DNA of 46,799 nt from Acidobacteriota bacterium (GTDB lineage Bacteria > Acidobacteriota > Blastocatellia > UBA7656), in contig JBBPIG010000024.1 of assembly GCA_038040445.1 (NCBI GenBank), forward strand, positions 1 through 46,799. Direction: 5' to 3'. The translations under genes were made by a program, and so were the position numbers. Below the pieces are notes generated by a model that was given only the letters and a program-made list of their open reading frames with translations, searched no databases and was not told the DNA's origin. Position 1 is the stretch's first letter, and each line of letters starts with the position of its first letter. Below, piece after piece: positions 28,033-37,119 of the stretch.

Positions 28033-30282
28033 ATGAAAAGCAAGGTTGGATTTGCGCTGCTGTTTCTGTTCGGGTTTGTGCTGGGACTCGTGCTTTTGGC
28101 TAACGATGCGCGAGCGCAGCAACCCGCCACTGATAAGGACAAGGCGCAGCAACCCGCCACCGATAAGAAGAACAAGGCGCAGCAGCCCGCCACTGATAAG
28201 GACAAGGCGCAGCAACCCGCCACTGATAAGGACAAGGCGCAGCAGCCCGCCACTGATAAGGACAAGGCGCAGCAACCCGCCACTGATAAGGACAAGGCGC
28301 AGCAGCCCGCCACTGATAAGGTCAAGGCCGGGCAGCCTGCCGCGAGTGCACAGAACGGCGTGGAAGGACCTTACACGATAAACTCGAGCATCGAGTTTGG
28401 CGTTCGTGGGATCGCGATCAACGGTAACGCCGACAAGTATCGGAGCGATCTGAACTATACTCCGGGCTTTCGCATCTTTGATTCGAGCCTTTTTATGCGG
28501 TCCAAGGACAACAACGGTCCGGTTTTCGACACGCTCATGATGAGTTCATTTGGCTGGGGCAACGACCCGAACAAGTCCCTCCGAGTCAGCGCGGAGAAGA
28601 CGAAGGTTTATCGCTTCGACGCGAACTATCGGCGGTTTGATTATTTCAACAGCCTCAGGAATATCGCGCTGGGCCAGCACACCTCGAACACCGAGTACCG
28701 GCAGGGCGATTTCAACCTCACCATCCTGCCGCAGAATGAGAAGGTCAGGTTCAACCTGGGCTACTCGCTCGACCGGAACAGCGGGCCGTCGGTATCGACG
28801 ATTCGCTTTAACGGAGACGAGTACCCGGTCGCCAACCCTGTGCGTATGGCTGCCGACGAGTACCGCGTCGGGGTCGACGCGAAAGTCTCGGTGTTCGATC
28901 TGTCATTCCTGCAAGGCTGGCGCTTCTTCAAAGAAGACAATGAGTACCTCGTGACAGTGCCAAATGCCGGCAATAATCTTACAAATACCGCGAAGATTAC
29001 CGATTTCTATCGCAATGCTCCGACGCGCGGTAACACACCGTTCACCCGGTTCAGTCTTCACACGCTGATCAAGAAGAAACTCGACTTCACCGGCCGCTAT
29101 ATCTACACGAGTGGCAGCACCAACTACACCTTCTTCCAGAACGGAACAGGAGTCGATTCGTCCGGAAACAAAGTCACCTCGGACATAATCCAGGTGCAAG
29201 GCAACGCGAAACGGCCGAACGGGATGGGAGATCTCGCGGCGACGTTTTACGTTGCCGACCGGTTCCGGATTTCAGAGACGTTTCGGGTGAACAACTTCCG
29301 CATCAATGGCGGGGACCTGCTCGCAGAGGCCCTCCGCCGGTCGAAGCCGACCGCGTCCGGCGACACGGTGCTTCCGCCGGTGCTCACCAACACGCTCTCC
29401 TTCCGTACGATCGACTATCGCCGCTATATGAACACGATCGAAGCCGACTGCGATGTAAGCCGGTGGCTATCGATTCACGCGGGCTACCGCTACACCGACC
29501 GTCACATCGAGATTGGCAGCAGCGACATCGCCGTCGGGACGACGGCAAACCCGGCGCTCGAGCAACTCGACAACAGTACCAACACCTTTATCCTGGGGCT
29601 CAAGATGAAGCCGCTGAAGATATGGTCGGTGTACTTTGACCTCGAACGGGGCGCCGCCGACAACGTGTTCACGCGGGTTGATAACTACAACTTTACGAAC
29701 GTTCGTGTCCGCAGCATTCTGCGGCCGAACAAAACGCTATCTTTCAACGCGTCGCTGGTGACTAAGGACAACAACAACCCGTCCATAGCCGAGGACAACA
29801 GGAATTTTGGCGTAAACGTCAAGTCCAGGGTCTTCACATCCTCGGCCGACTGGAGTCCTAACGAGAAGTTCTCGCTCAACGGCGGCTATACGCGCGCCAA
29901 CGTCACAAGCGATGCTCAGATCATTTTCTTCCTGACCGGCAGCCTGAAGACATTCGGTGAGAGCCGATACTTCCAGCGGGACAATTTCGTTTTCGTAAGC
30001 GGGTTCGTCCAGCTCCATCCCCGCGCACAACTGTTTGCCGGATCTCATCTCCACAAGGACCCAGGACAGGGTGATCGACTTTCGACCACCTCGGTGTTAA
30101 TCGGGTCGTTCCCGTATGAGTTCCAGTCGTCGGAGGCAAAGTTCGTCGTCAAGCTCAACAAGAATGTTGAATGGATCGCCGGGTATCAGTACTTCGACTA
30201 CAAGGAGCAGTTCATCAACCGGCAGTTTTATCATGCCCACTTGCCGTACACGTCGCTGCGCATCAACTTCGGACGTGAGTAG
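28033..30282 (+). CDS. MtrB/PioB-like outer-membrane beta-barrel protein
   Basis: This 749-residue protein has a signal peptide ending near ANDARA, a repetitive low-complexity segment (residues about 28-98) and then a long alternating beta-strand pattern ending in aromatic-rich SLRINFGRE, as outer-membrane barrels do. The pattern INSSIEFGVRG near the start of the barrel and its place after a decaheme cytochrome fit the MtrB/PioB family, which forms the sheath for an MtrA-type wire. MtrB proteins often carry a CXXC near the N-terminus; none is seen here. ATG 28033 follows GAGGAGGG. Confidence 0.85.
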   Translation: MKSKVGFALLFLFGFVLGLVLLANDARAQQPATDKDKAQQPATDKKNKAQQPATDKDKAQQPATDKDKAQQPATDKDKAQQPATDKDKAQQPATDKVKAGQPAASAQNGVEGPYTINSSIEFGVRGIAINGNADKYRSDLNYTPGFRIFDSSLFMRSKDNNGPVFDTLMMSSFGWGNDPNKSLRVSAEKTKVYRFDANYRRFDYFNSLRNIALGQHTSNTEYRQGDFNLTILPQNEKVRFNLGYSLDRNSGPSVSTIRFNGDEYPVANPVRMAADEYRVGVDAKVSVFDLSFLQGWRFFKEDNEYLVTVPNAGNNLTNTAKITDFYRNAPTRGNTPFTRFSLHTLIKKKLDFTGRYIYTSGSTNYTFFQNGTGVDSSGNKVTSDIIQVQGNAKRPNGMGDLAATFYVADRFRISETFRVNNFRINGGDLLAEALRRSKPTASGDTVLPPVLTNTLSFRTIDYRRYMNTIEADCDVSRWLSIHAGYRYTDRHIEIGSSDIAVGTTANPALEQLDNSTNTFILGLKMKPLKIWSVYFDLERGAADNVFTRVDNYNFTNVRVRSILRPNKTLSFNASLVTKDNNNPSIAEDNRNFGVNVKSRVFTSSADWSPNEKFSLNGGYTRANVTSDAQIIFFLTGSLKTFGESRYFQRDNFVFVSGFVQLHPRAQLFAGSHLHKDPGQGDRLSTTSVLIGSFPYEFQSSEAKFVVKLNKNVEWIAGYQYFDYKEQFINRQFYHAHLPYTSLRINFGRE
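28114..28326 (+). repeat. Seven tandem in-frame 30-bp repeats in the barrel gene
   Basis: Six 30-base units and one 33-base unit encode AQQPATDKDK-type decapeptides directly after the signal peptide. The Gln codons alternate CAA/CAG in later units, implying a 60-base higher-order unit from recent duplication. The array should vary in copy number by slippage or recombination without breaking the frame. Confidence 0.95.
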
Positions 30283-30528
30283 CAGCAAGTGCAACTTTGA
30301 GGGAAGCAGGATCTGCGTAGTTACTCCCAATACTGGGGGAATCTACACGACTCGCTGCGAAAAGCGGTCATCGGGCCTGGGTTACGGCCCATTCTGCAGC
30401 GGAATGGTTGTTGCCTTGTAAGTCAGTGACGAACTCAGGACGGTCACTGGTGAGCGTCGGCGACAAAACGATCCAGCAAGGACTAAGAACGCCGCCGACA
30501 CGATTCGACGGAAAGTGGAGGGAGAATA

Positions 30529-30891
30529 ATGAGAATTTCGATATCGGCAATGAAAAAGGTCGTCGCCGCAACGGCGACGGTTTCGACACTGGCACTGATG
30601 ATTCTGTTCCAGACCAGTTCGCAAGCGATGATTTCACCTGCTGCAGACGGAGCAAGCGTGTTCAAAGCGAAATGCGCGATGTGCCACGCCGCTGACGGGA
30701 GCGGGAGCACCACGGCCGGCAAAAGCATGAAGGCGCGCGACCTTCGCTCAGCAGAAGTCCAGGGCCAAACCGATGAGCAGCTCTACGGCATCGTCGCTTC
30801 GGGAAAGGGCAAGATGCCCGCTTATGAGAAAACGCTCGGGGCAGATTCATGCAAGGCTCTTGTCGCCTATATCCGCACACTCAAACAGTGA
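30529..30891 (+). CDS. Small monoheme cytochrome c, copy 1
   Basis: This 120-residue periplasmic cytochrome has a signal peptide and one heme site in FKAKCAMCHAADGSG. The likely distal Met lies in GKGKMPAYEKTL. The overall pattern (GASVFKAKC, DLRSAEVQGQ, LVAYIRTL) is that of c6/c553-type shuttles. GGAGGGA precedes ATG 30529; ATG 30550 is an alternative. It is a close paralogue of the gene at 31156, sharing about half its residues, and stands between the barrel gene and the Rieske/cytochrome b cluster. Confidence 0.9.
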   Translation: MRISISAMKKVVAATATVSTLALMILFQTSSQAMISPAADGASVFKAKCAMCHAADGSGSTTAGKSMKARDLRSAEVQGQTDEQLYGIVASGKGKMPAYEKTLGADSCKALVAYIRTLKQ

Positions 30892-30934
30892 GGACCACCC
30901 CTGAGCGTCGCGGTTTAGACACCAGTTTCGTTCG

Positions 30935-30966
30935 GACGAGCCATCGTGCACTCACGATGGCTCGTC
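30935..30966. repeat. Strong short-loop hairpin
   Basis: GACGAGCCATCGTG and its exact complement flank a CACT loop. It lies 43 bases after the first small cytochrome gene. A T-tract is missing, so it may be a stability element or a weak terminator. Confidence 0.8.
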
Positions 30967-31155
30967 GAACTGTTCGTTGAAACGCAGCACGTTTTAACGA
31001 ATCAGGACAGGAACAAGATTCAAGCCAGTTCGTTTCTGATTGTGCCGTAGAGTCGGGAACGCCCGACTACTCTAGAGCAGTAACCTTCTCGCCGTGGAGA
31101 AGAGGTTGCTGCTCACGTTTGCTAATAGCGGGATACAAGAAAGGTGGAAATGCGC

Positions 31156-31509
31156 ATGAAGATTCTCGTCAAGCGACTAGGCCTCACGGCGGTCACGATT
31201 GCCGTGCTGCTTGCGCTGTTTTTGATCCAGAGCCAGACGCCAGCTATGGTCTCACCAACTGACGACGCCGCAGGGCTGTTCAAAGCAAAGTGCGCTGCGT
31301 GTCACGGCTCGGACGCGAGCGGTAACACTAAGATGGGAAAAACCCTTAAGCTTCGCGATCTGCGATCCGCTGCGGTGCAAGGCCAGTCGGATGCCCAACT
31401 ATTCAATATCATCTCCAAGGGTAAAGGCAAAATGCCTGCTTACGGAAAAAGCTTGAGCCAGGAGCAGATTCACCAGCTTGTGGCCTTTATTCGCGGGCAG
31501 AAGCGCTGA
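31156..31509 (+). CDS. Small monoheme cytochrome c, copy 2
   Basis: This 117-residue protein has a signal peptide (about residues 8-27) and a single heme site in FKAKCAACHGSDASG, with a probable Met ligand in GKGKMPAYGKSL. It is a paralogue of the cytochrome at 30529 (shared DLRSAxVQGQ and LVAxIR blocks). ATG 31156 is favoured over ATG 31150 and GTG 31144 because AAGGTGG then has normal spacing. The Rieske gene follows 42 bases later, so it could be the soluble acceptor of that complex. Confidence 0.9.
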   Translation: MKILVKRLGLTAVTIAVLLALFLIQSQTPAMVSPTDDAAGLFKAKCAACHGSDASGNTKMGKTLKLRDLRSAAVQGQSDAQLFNIISKGKGKMPAYGKSLSQEQIHQLVAFIRGQKR

Positions 31510-31551
31510 GTGACCTCGCGAGTGTAGTGAGCGCGAACTGGAGATCGTGCT

Positions 31552-32070
31552 GTGAAAACACCAACCCACCAAGAGTCTGTGGAGCACCTCGGAGAATCCT
31601 CGCAACGCCCAAACGGCAATTCCAAAGCGCAAATGGAGCTAGATAATACCGGCAGGCGACGGTTTCTCAACTACCTTCTCGGAACCGGCTTCGGCGCCAC
31701 GCTGATTGCGATCTTCTACCCGATTATCAAGTTCATAACACCGCCGCAGGTAATCGAAGCAACACAGAATTCCGTTACCGCGGGAAAGGTGAGCGAGCTG
31801 GCGCTCAATTCGGGAACGATATTCAAGTTCGGCAACAAGCCCGGCCTCTTGATTCGCTCGGCGGCGGGCGAGCTCAAAGCTTTTTCTGCTGTGTGTACTC
31901 ACCTCGACTGCATAGTTCAGTATGAACCCGACAAGAGACAAATCTGGTGCGCCTGTCATAACGGGCAATACAACCTTAGTGGTCAGAATGTCGGCGGCCC
32001 CCCGCCTCGGCCGCTTGAAGAATACGTCGTGAATACCCGCGGCGAGGAGATTGTCGTTTCAAAGGCATGA
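31552..32070 (+). CDS. Rieske iron-sulfur protein of a cytochrome bc-type complex
   Basis: This 172-residue protein has one N-terminal membrane helix (about 41-62) preceded by [12 protein letters not shown], and a Rieske domain with CTHLDC (115-120) and CACHNG (133-138). These supply the two Cys and two His that hold the [2Fe-2S] cluster and the two Cys that form the disulfide. It takes the first electron from quinol. The start is GTG 31552 with TGGAGA upstream. Its stop overlaps the cytochrome b ATG (ATGA). Confidence 0.95.
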   Translation: MKTPTHQESVEHLGESSQRPNGNSKAQMELDNTGRRRFLNYLLGTGFGATLIAIFYPIIKFITPPQVIEATQNSVTAGKVSELALNSGTIFKFGNKPGLLIRSAAGELKAFSAVCTHLDCIVQYEPDKRQIWCACHNGQYNLSGQNVGGPPPRPLEEYVVNTRGEEIVVSKA

Positions 32071-33137
32071 AGCTTATGAATGCAGAAACCGTGAGGCTTT
32101 GGCTCGATGATCGCTTGGGCATTGGCTCGATCGCCGCGGTGGCCCGCAAGAAGGAGATTCCGGTTCACCGCCATTCGATCTGGTACTACTTCGGCGGAAT
32201 GACATTGTTTCTATTCAGCGTGCAAGTCGTCACCGGAATACTTCTTCTTTTGTACTATCGCCCCAGCGCGGAAACCGCCTTCGAGAGCGTCCAGTTCATC
32301 ATCACAGAAGTGAAGTTCGGATGGTTGATCCGCTCGGTGCATAGCTGGTCGGCCAATCTGATGATCGCAACGCTCTTCATTCATATGTTCAGCGTTTATT
32401 TCATGAGTGCGTATCGCCGGCCGCGCGAGATGACATGGTTGAGCGGAGTGATGCTGTTGCTCCTCGCCGTCGCTTTTGGCTTCAGCGGGTATTTGCTTCC
32501 GTGGAACAAGCTCGCTTTCTTCGCCACGAAGGTCGGGACCGAGATTGCAGGAGTGATTCCCCTGGTCGGCAGGCCGATGCTTAGATTTCTTCGCGGCGGC
32601 GACGATGTCACCGGAGCCACGCTCACCCGGTTCTTCGGTTTTCATGTGGCGGTGCTGCCCGCGATCACGACCGTCATAATCGGCACCCACCTGATGCTCG
32701 TGCAAATGCATGGTATGAGCGTTCCGCCCGGCTTAGAGGGACAGAATATCAAGAAGATGAAGTTCTTCCCGAACTTTTTCCTTCGCGATTTGATTGGGTG
32801 GGTCCTGGCTATCGGCGCTCTTGCAGCGCTTGCCGCGCTGTTCCCGTGGGAACTCGGCGAGAAGGCCGATGCGTTTGCATCGGCTCCCGCGGGAATCAGA
32901 CCGGAGTGGTACTTCCTGTTCATGTTTCAGACGTTGAAGTTGATTCCGCCTAAGATTCTTTCTTTTGACGGCGAAGTCATAGGCATCCTCGCGTTCGCGG
33001 TCGGGGGGTTGATGTTGTTTATCGTGCCGTTTCTGGATAAACCGGGGAACCCTCGCAGAAAACGCGTGTTTACGGTTATCGGAGTGATCGTCGTTCTCTA
33101 CATCGTTGCGTTGACGATCATCGGTTACCTCGATTGA
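32067..33137 (+). CDS. Cytochrome b subunit of a bc-type quinol oxidoreductase
   Basis: This 356-residue protein has about eight membrane helices. The heme-ligand His pairs lie in [12 protein letters not shown] with FIHMFSVY, and [10 protein letters not shown] with [12 protein letters not shown]. The quinol-site motif PEWYFLF is present in the C-terminal part. The sequence combines the b6-like and subunit IV-like parts in one chain, as in many bc complexes. The final six codons overlap a TTG in the frame of the next gene. A nonaheme cytochrome follows instead of a cytochrome c1. Confidence 0.95.
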   Translation: MKLMNAETVRLWLDDRLGIGSIAAVARKKEIPVHRHSIWYYFGGMTLFLFSVQVVTGILLLLYYRPSAETAFESVQFIITEVKFGWLIRSVHSWSANLMIATLFIHMFSVYFMSAYRRPREMTWLSGVMLLLLAVAFGFSGYLLPWNKLAFFATKVGTEIAGVIPLVGRPMLRFLRGGDDVTGATLTRFFGFHVAVLPAITTVIIGTHLMLVQMHGMSVPPGLEGQNIKKMKFFPNFFLRDLIGWVLAIGALAALAALFPWELGEKADAFASAPAGIRPEWYFLFMFQTLKLIPPKILSFDGEVIGILAFAVGGLMLFIVPFLDKPGNPRRKRVFTVIGVIVVLYIVALTIIGYLD

Positions 33138-33151
33138 GGGAGACTACGGCG

Positions 33152-34450
33152 ATGAAGCCAAAGAGTATCGCGGCCACGAACGCAAAAAATCGCTTTCGCG
33201 CTTTCAAGCTGGCTCCGCTGATCGCGCTTCTTATGTTCGCCACCGTTTCCGCGCAGAAGAAAGACTCTTGCGTCGAATGCCATTCACAAATGGAAGGCGC
33301 GCTATCTGAAGCTGTGCGTTTGTCAAAAGGCGACGTGCATGATGCTCGTGGTCTGTCATGCGTCGATTGTCATCGTGGTGATGCGACTAAAGATGATATG
33401 GCTGCGGCCATGGATCGACGGAAGGGCTTCATAGGGAAGCCAAAACCAGCAGACCTGCCGGCATTCTGCGGAAGGTGTCACAGCAACGCTGATTTCATCA
33501 AGACGTTCAATCCGGGACTGCGAGTAGATCAGGAACGCGAATATTCCACCAGCGTTCACGGCAAACTGCTTAAGGGTGGAGATCAGAAGGTCGCCACCTG
33601 TGTAAGCTGTCACGGCAGTCACGGTGTTCGAGCGATCAATGACCCGCTTTCGAAAGTTTTCTCTCTTAACGTGGCCGAGACCTGCGGCTCGTGTCACGCG
33701 AACGGCGAGTACATGAAGAGCTACAACATTCCGCACGATCAGTTCGACAAGTACAAAACAAGCGTCCACGCGAAGGCTTTGTACGACAAGCAGGATCTCT
33801 CTGCGCCGACTTGCAATGATTGTCACGGCAATCACGGAGCTGCCCCCCCGGGCCTTGCGTCCGTAGCCAACGTTTGCGGGCAGTGCCATGTGCGTCAAGC
33901 CAGTCTGTTCAAGTCGAATCCTCACAAGACCGTGTTCGCACTCATGCAAGTTGGGGAGTGCATTCAGTGTCACAGCAATCACGGAATAATGCCTCCGAAC
34001 GATGAAATGCTCGGCGTCGGGGACCAATCCGCATGCACTCAATGCCACGGTCAGGGTGACAGCGGATATGCAGCAGCCGAAAAAATGAAAGCGAGAATGG
34101 ATGAGATGTCGGCGAGCATAAGCAGATCCAACGACATCCTCAACCGCGCCGAAAGAGCGGGCATGGAAGTCAGCAAAGCCAAGTTTGAATTGACTGAGGC
34201 GAAGGACGCGCTAACTCAAGCGAGAGTTATGGTGCACACATTCTCGACCGACGAACTGGATAAGGTCATAAATCCCGGGCTCGATATTTCAAACAAAGGC
34301 TACAACGCTGGCGGAGCCGCCCTGGCCGAGCTGAGTTTCAGACGAAAGGGACTCGCCGCATCGCTATTCTTCATTCTCTTTTTCGCTGCTTTGATCTATC
34401 TGAAAGTGAGAGAGGTCGAGAAGAGACAAGCTCTTCAGAAACAATCGTGA
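33152..34450 (+). CDS. Nonaheme cytochrome c subunit of the bc-type complex
   Basis: This 432-residue protein has a signal peptide, nine CXXCH motifs (CVECH, CVDCH, CGRCH, CVSCH, CGSCH, CNDCH, CGQCH, CIQCH, CTQCH), a helical segment of about 90 residues and a C-terminal membrane helix ([15 protein letters not shown]). It lies 14 bases after cytochrome b, so it probably replaces cytochrome c1 as electron exit and anchors itself by its tail. Similar multiheme bc-type complexes are known from metal-reducing and anaerobic bacteria. ATG 33152 follows GAGGGA. Confidence 0.92.
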   Translation: MKPKSIAATNAKNRFRAFKLAPLIALLMFATVSAQKKDSCVECHSQMEGALSEAVRLSKGDVHDARGLSCVDCHRGDATKDDMAAAMDRRKGFIGKPKPADLPAFCGRCHSNADFIKTFNPGLRVDQEREYSTSVHGKLLKGGDQKVATCVSCHGSHGVRAINDPLSKVFSLNVAETCGSCHANGEYMKSYNIPHDQFDKYKTSVHAKALYDKQDLSAPTCNDCHGNHGAAPPGLASVANVCGQCHVRQASLFKSNPHKTVFALMQVGECIQCHSNHGIMPPNDEMLGVGDQSACTQCHGQGDSGYAAAEKMKARMDEMSASISRSNDILNRAERAGMEVSKAKFELTEAKDALTQARVMVHTFSTDELDKVINPGLDISNKGYNAGGAALAELSFRRKGLAASLFFILFFAALIYLKVREVEKRQALQKQS

Positions 34451-34558
34451 GTCGAAGTTTTGATTTCACCAGCAAAAGCTAGTACTCAGTCACGCTCAAG
34501 GTGATGGACCAAACCAGTCGAGTTCGCAGTCTGGCACTAAGACGGGAGGGCGCAGAAA

Positions 34559-36199
34559 ATGGCCTCTCCGGATCCGCACGGACTTAACCAACCGGCCTCG
34601 TTGCAAGAACTAGACGCGAGGCTATCCCGCATCGAGCGATATCTTGGATTAGAGTCGCTCGACCGCTCTGCTTCCAAATCCGCCCCGGCCGACTCCGGCA
34701 ACTTCGTCGCGCAGAAAACTGACTATCAGGAGGGCTCCGGGCTCGAAGCGAGTATAGGAGAGTTCGGGCTCGCATGGATTGGCAGTATCGTGTTCTTTCT
34801 CGGCGTCGTTTTCCTTATCACTTATACGTACAGTCTCGGCCACAGAGTGGTAGCAACGATCGTGGGATATCTTGCCGGCGCAGGCCTGTACTTCGCTGCG
34901 GGCTTCTGGAAGTCACGCGCCTCGCATTTGTCTCGCATACTGGTGGCCGGCAGCCTGTTGCTGCTGTTCTACACGACAATGCGGTTGCATTTTTTCTCCC
35001 CCACCCCCTTGATCGACAACTCTTATATCGTTCTAGTGTGTCTCTTGATCGTAGTGGCGTTTCAGCTCTACCTGGCCGTTCGCCGCGATTCTCAATCCCC
35101 GGCAACCGTTGGGATTCTCATGGGAATGGTAGCGGCGCTGTTGATTGATCGGACCCATATTGAATTGCCGCTTGTGGCCACATTCTCAGCCGTCTCGGTG
35201 TACCTCGCGGTCCACCGTGGTTGGCGGCGTCTATTAAATGCGAGCATCGTCCTTGCCTACGCTGCGCACTTGTTCTGGCTGTTGAACAATCCTCTGGCGG
35301 GTCATCCCGTACAAGCCGTAACCGAACATCACTACCATCTTGTTTATTTGTTTCTATACGCCGCAATCTTTTCATTGCCATTGCTTCTTGAGAAGCAATT
35401 ATCGGCCGAGGATGTTTCTTCGGTCGCGATGATATTTCTCAATTGCATAGGATTCAGCGTCCTGGTGTTCCTTGCCGTGCTGACTCATTTCCAGAAAGAT
35501 TTTGCTGCAATTTCCAGCGGCGTGTTCGGGCTCTTGATGGTTTCCTCGATTGCCCTCTGGATAAGGACCAATCGCCAGCTTGGACCTGCCATCTACGCGT
35601 GCTTTGGATTCATGGCGCTGAGCATCGCGATCTACGGATACGCGGCGATTCCAAGATCATTCCTCTGGCTATCCTTGCAGAGCTTACTCGTGGTATCGAT
35701 CGCATTGTGGTTTCGATCCAAGGTCCTAGTCGTAGTGAACTCGTTCATATATGTTGGAATTCTCATCGGGTACTTTGTTCTGTCGCCTTCTTCGCATCCG
35801 GTCAATTTCAGCTTTGCGTTGGTTGCGCTAGCAAGCGCGCGAGTGATGAACTGGCAAAAAGAGCGCCTGACTCTTCGCACGGAGATGCTGCGGAATGTCT
35901 ACTTGTTCATTGCTTTCGTTCTGATTTTTTACGGGCTTTATCGATCGGTGCCAGGGCAATACGTCACGCTTTCCTGGACTCTGACCGCGGTTGGATATTT
36001 TCTGCTGAGTTATTTGCTGAAGAGCGGCAAGTATCGTCTGATGGCTATATCGGCGATGCTGGTGTCAGTTCTTTACCTCTTCCTGGTTGATCTGGCGAGT
36101 CTGGACCCGCGATTCCGTGTTGCGGCGTTTCTGTTTCTTGGGTTGATGGCGGTGATGATCTCGCTTTACTACACGAGAATTAGAAAGCTATTGCACTAA
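34559..36199 (+). CDS. DUF2339-like polytopic membrane protein
   Basis: This 546-residue protein has a short soluble N-terminus with a coiled-coil-like segment (LQELDARLSRIERYL) and then about 14 or more hydrophobic helices with few polar residues. The layout (coiled coil, then FGLAWIGSIVFFLGVVFLI) resembles DUF2339 proteins, which have no established function. GGGAGGG precedes ATG 34559. It is co-directional with the bc-type cluster, 108 bases behind it, and its stop codon overlaps the stop of the opposite multiheme cytochrome gene. Confidence 0.72.
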   Translation: MASPDPHGLNQPASLQELDARLSRIERYLGLESLDRSASKSAPADSGNFVAQKTDYQEGSGLEASIGEFGLAWIGSIVFFLGVVFLITYTYSLGHRVVATIVGYLAGAGLYFAAGFWKSRASHLSRILVAGSLLLLFYTTMRLHFFSPTPLIDNSYIVLVCLLIVVAFQLYLAVRRDSQSPATVGILMGMVAALLIDRTHIELPLVATFSAVSVYLAVHRGWRRLLNASIVLAYAAHLFWLLNNPLAGHPVQAVTEHHYHLVYLFLYAAIFSLPLLLEKQLSAEDVSSVAMIFLNCIGFSVLVFLAVLTHFQKDFAAISSGVFGLLMVSSIALWIRTNRQLGPAIYACFGFMALSIAIYGYAAIPRSFLWLSLQSLLVVSIALWFRSKVLVVVNSFIYVGILIGYFVLSPSSHPVNFSFALVALASARVMNWQKERLTLRTEMLRNVYLFIAFVLIFYGLYRSVPGQYVTLSWTLTAVGYFLLSYLLKSGKYRLMAISAMLVSVLYLFLVDLASLDPRFRVAAFLFLGLMAVMISLYYTRIRKLLH

Positions 36200-37113
36200 A
36201 AGCGGAATGTAGGACCCTGATGGCACCGCTTGCAATTTGCAAAGCTCGCGATGCCAAAGGCTCTCTCGTCGTTGTGACATGTTTCGCAACTCTGCCCGCG
36301 CTGCGATGCAGGATGCTCGGTCGGTAGTGGCGAGCTGACCTGTGCCGCGCGCGACGGGAAGCTGGTGATCTTGTGGCATTCCAGGCAGCTGATCCCCTGC
36401 CGTTTGTGTTGCTCGTGGCTGAAACTAACTTTGAACGCTTTCGAGGACATCGAAGCGCGGGAGTGCTGACCGGGCTTGTGACAGGTGGCGCAAGACGAAA
36501 TATCCTGGCCGTTCGCTTGAGCGCGCGGGGTATGACACTGATAACAGGTTGTGTGTGCGGCGGCTCCCGACGGTATCGACAACGCGACCCCCTTGCTCGC
36601 CGGTTTATGGCAAGTGGCGCACGCAACATTCCGATGTCGCGGGTGCGCAAAAGTCATGTTGAAGCTTCTCAAAGACGGGAAGGGTTTTATTTGCGCGCTC
36701 ACTGATTCTACGCTGGTATGGCAAATGGTGCATATCGGGCCGCTCGAAGCAGCAAACTGTTCCTTGTGGCAGCCGGCGCACGGCGTGTGCTGCACAGAAC
36801 GAATGGGCCGGGGCGCATTGCTCTCCCGGCGATGGCACAACAGGCAAGGAAGCCGCTCATGACTTCGATCGCCGTGTGAGAATTTAGAGAAATCCTGGTT
36901 GCCTTGCTGCGCTCCTGCCGAGGCTAAAGCGGCAATCGAGAACTGAGACTTCGGTTTCGCTGACACCGCGGACAGATGCCAGTCATACACAACATCTGAC
37001 GCCACGCAAAAGCATCCAGCGACCAGGAATACAAGCTGGATCCAACGTCGCTTAGGATCGCCCGGCGGCCTCGGCCAGACGCTTTGCTCAATTGGTTCTG
37101 GCGAGTTCGTCAT
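36196..37113 (-). CDS. Nonaheme cytochrome c with N-terminal anchor
   Basis: This 305-residue protein has one hydrophobic segment near residues 24-42 and nine CXXCH motifs: CLLCH, CAGCH, CTICH, CATCH, CYQCH, CATCH, CLECH, CETCH and CKRCH. Repeated FSHxxH-type segments (FAHPRHRNVAC, FSHEQHKRQGIS) supply distal His ligands, as in cytochrome c3/c7-like proteins. The specific family is not recognised. The gene starts six bases after the stop of 37120-38379, a coupled pair. It ends tail to tail with the DUF2339-like gene, overlapping by three bases. Confidence 0.88.
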   Translation of the reverse strand: MTNSPEPIEQSVWPRPPGDPKRRWIQLVFLVAGCFCVASDVVYDWHLSAVSAKPKSQFSIAALASAGAQQGNQDFSKFSHGDRSHERLPCLLCHRRESNAPRPIRSVQHTPCAGCHKEQFAASSGPICTICHTSVESVSAQIKPFPSLRSFNMTFAHPRHRNVACATCHKPASKGVALSIPSGAAAHTTCYQCHTPRAQANGQDISSCATCHKPGQHSRASMSSKAFKVSFSHEQHKRQGISCLECHKITSFPSRAAQVSSPLPTEHPASQRGQSCETCHNDERAFGIASFANCKRCHQGPTFRF

Positions 37114-37119
37114 AACCGA

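Noticed and set aside
28114-28326. Tandem repeats as a CRISPR array
   Set aside because: Units are contiguous without spacers and encode an in-frame decapeptide repeat.
30421-30465. GTGAC / GGTCAC words upstream of the first small cytochrome gene as a tandem operator
   Set aside because: The words are 22 bases apart end to end but do not form 14-bp dyads, and no -10 element is in register.
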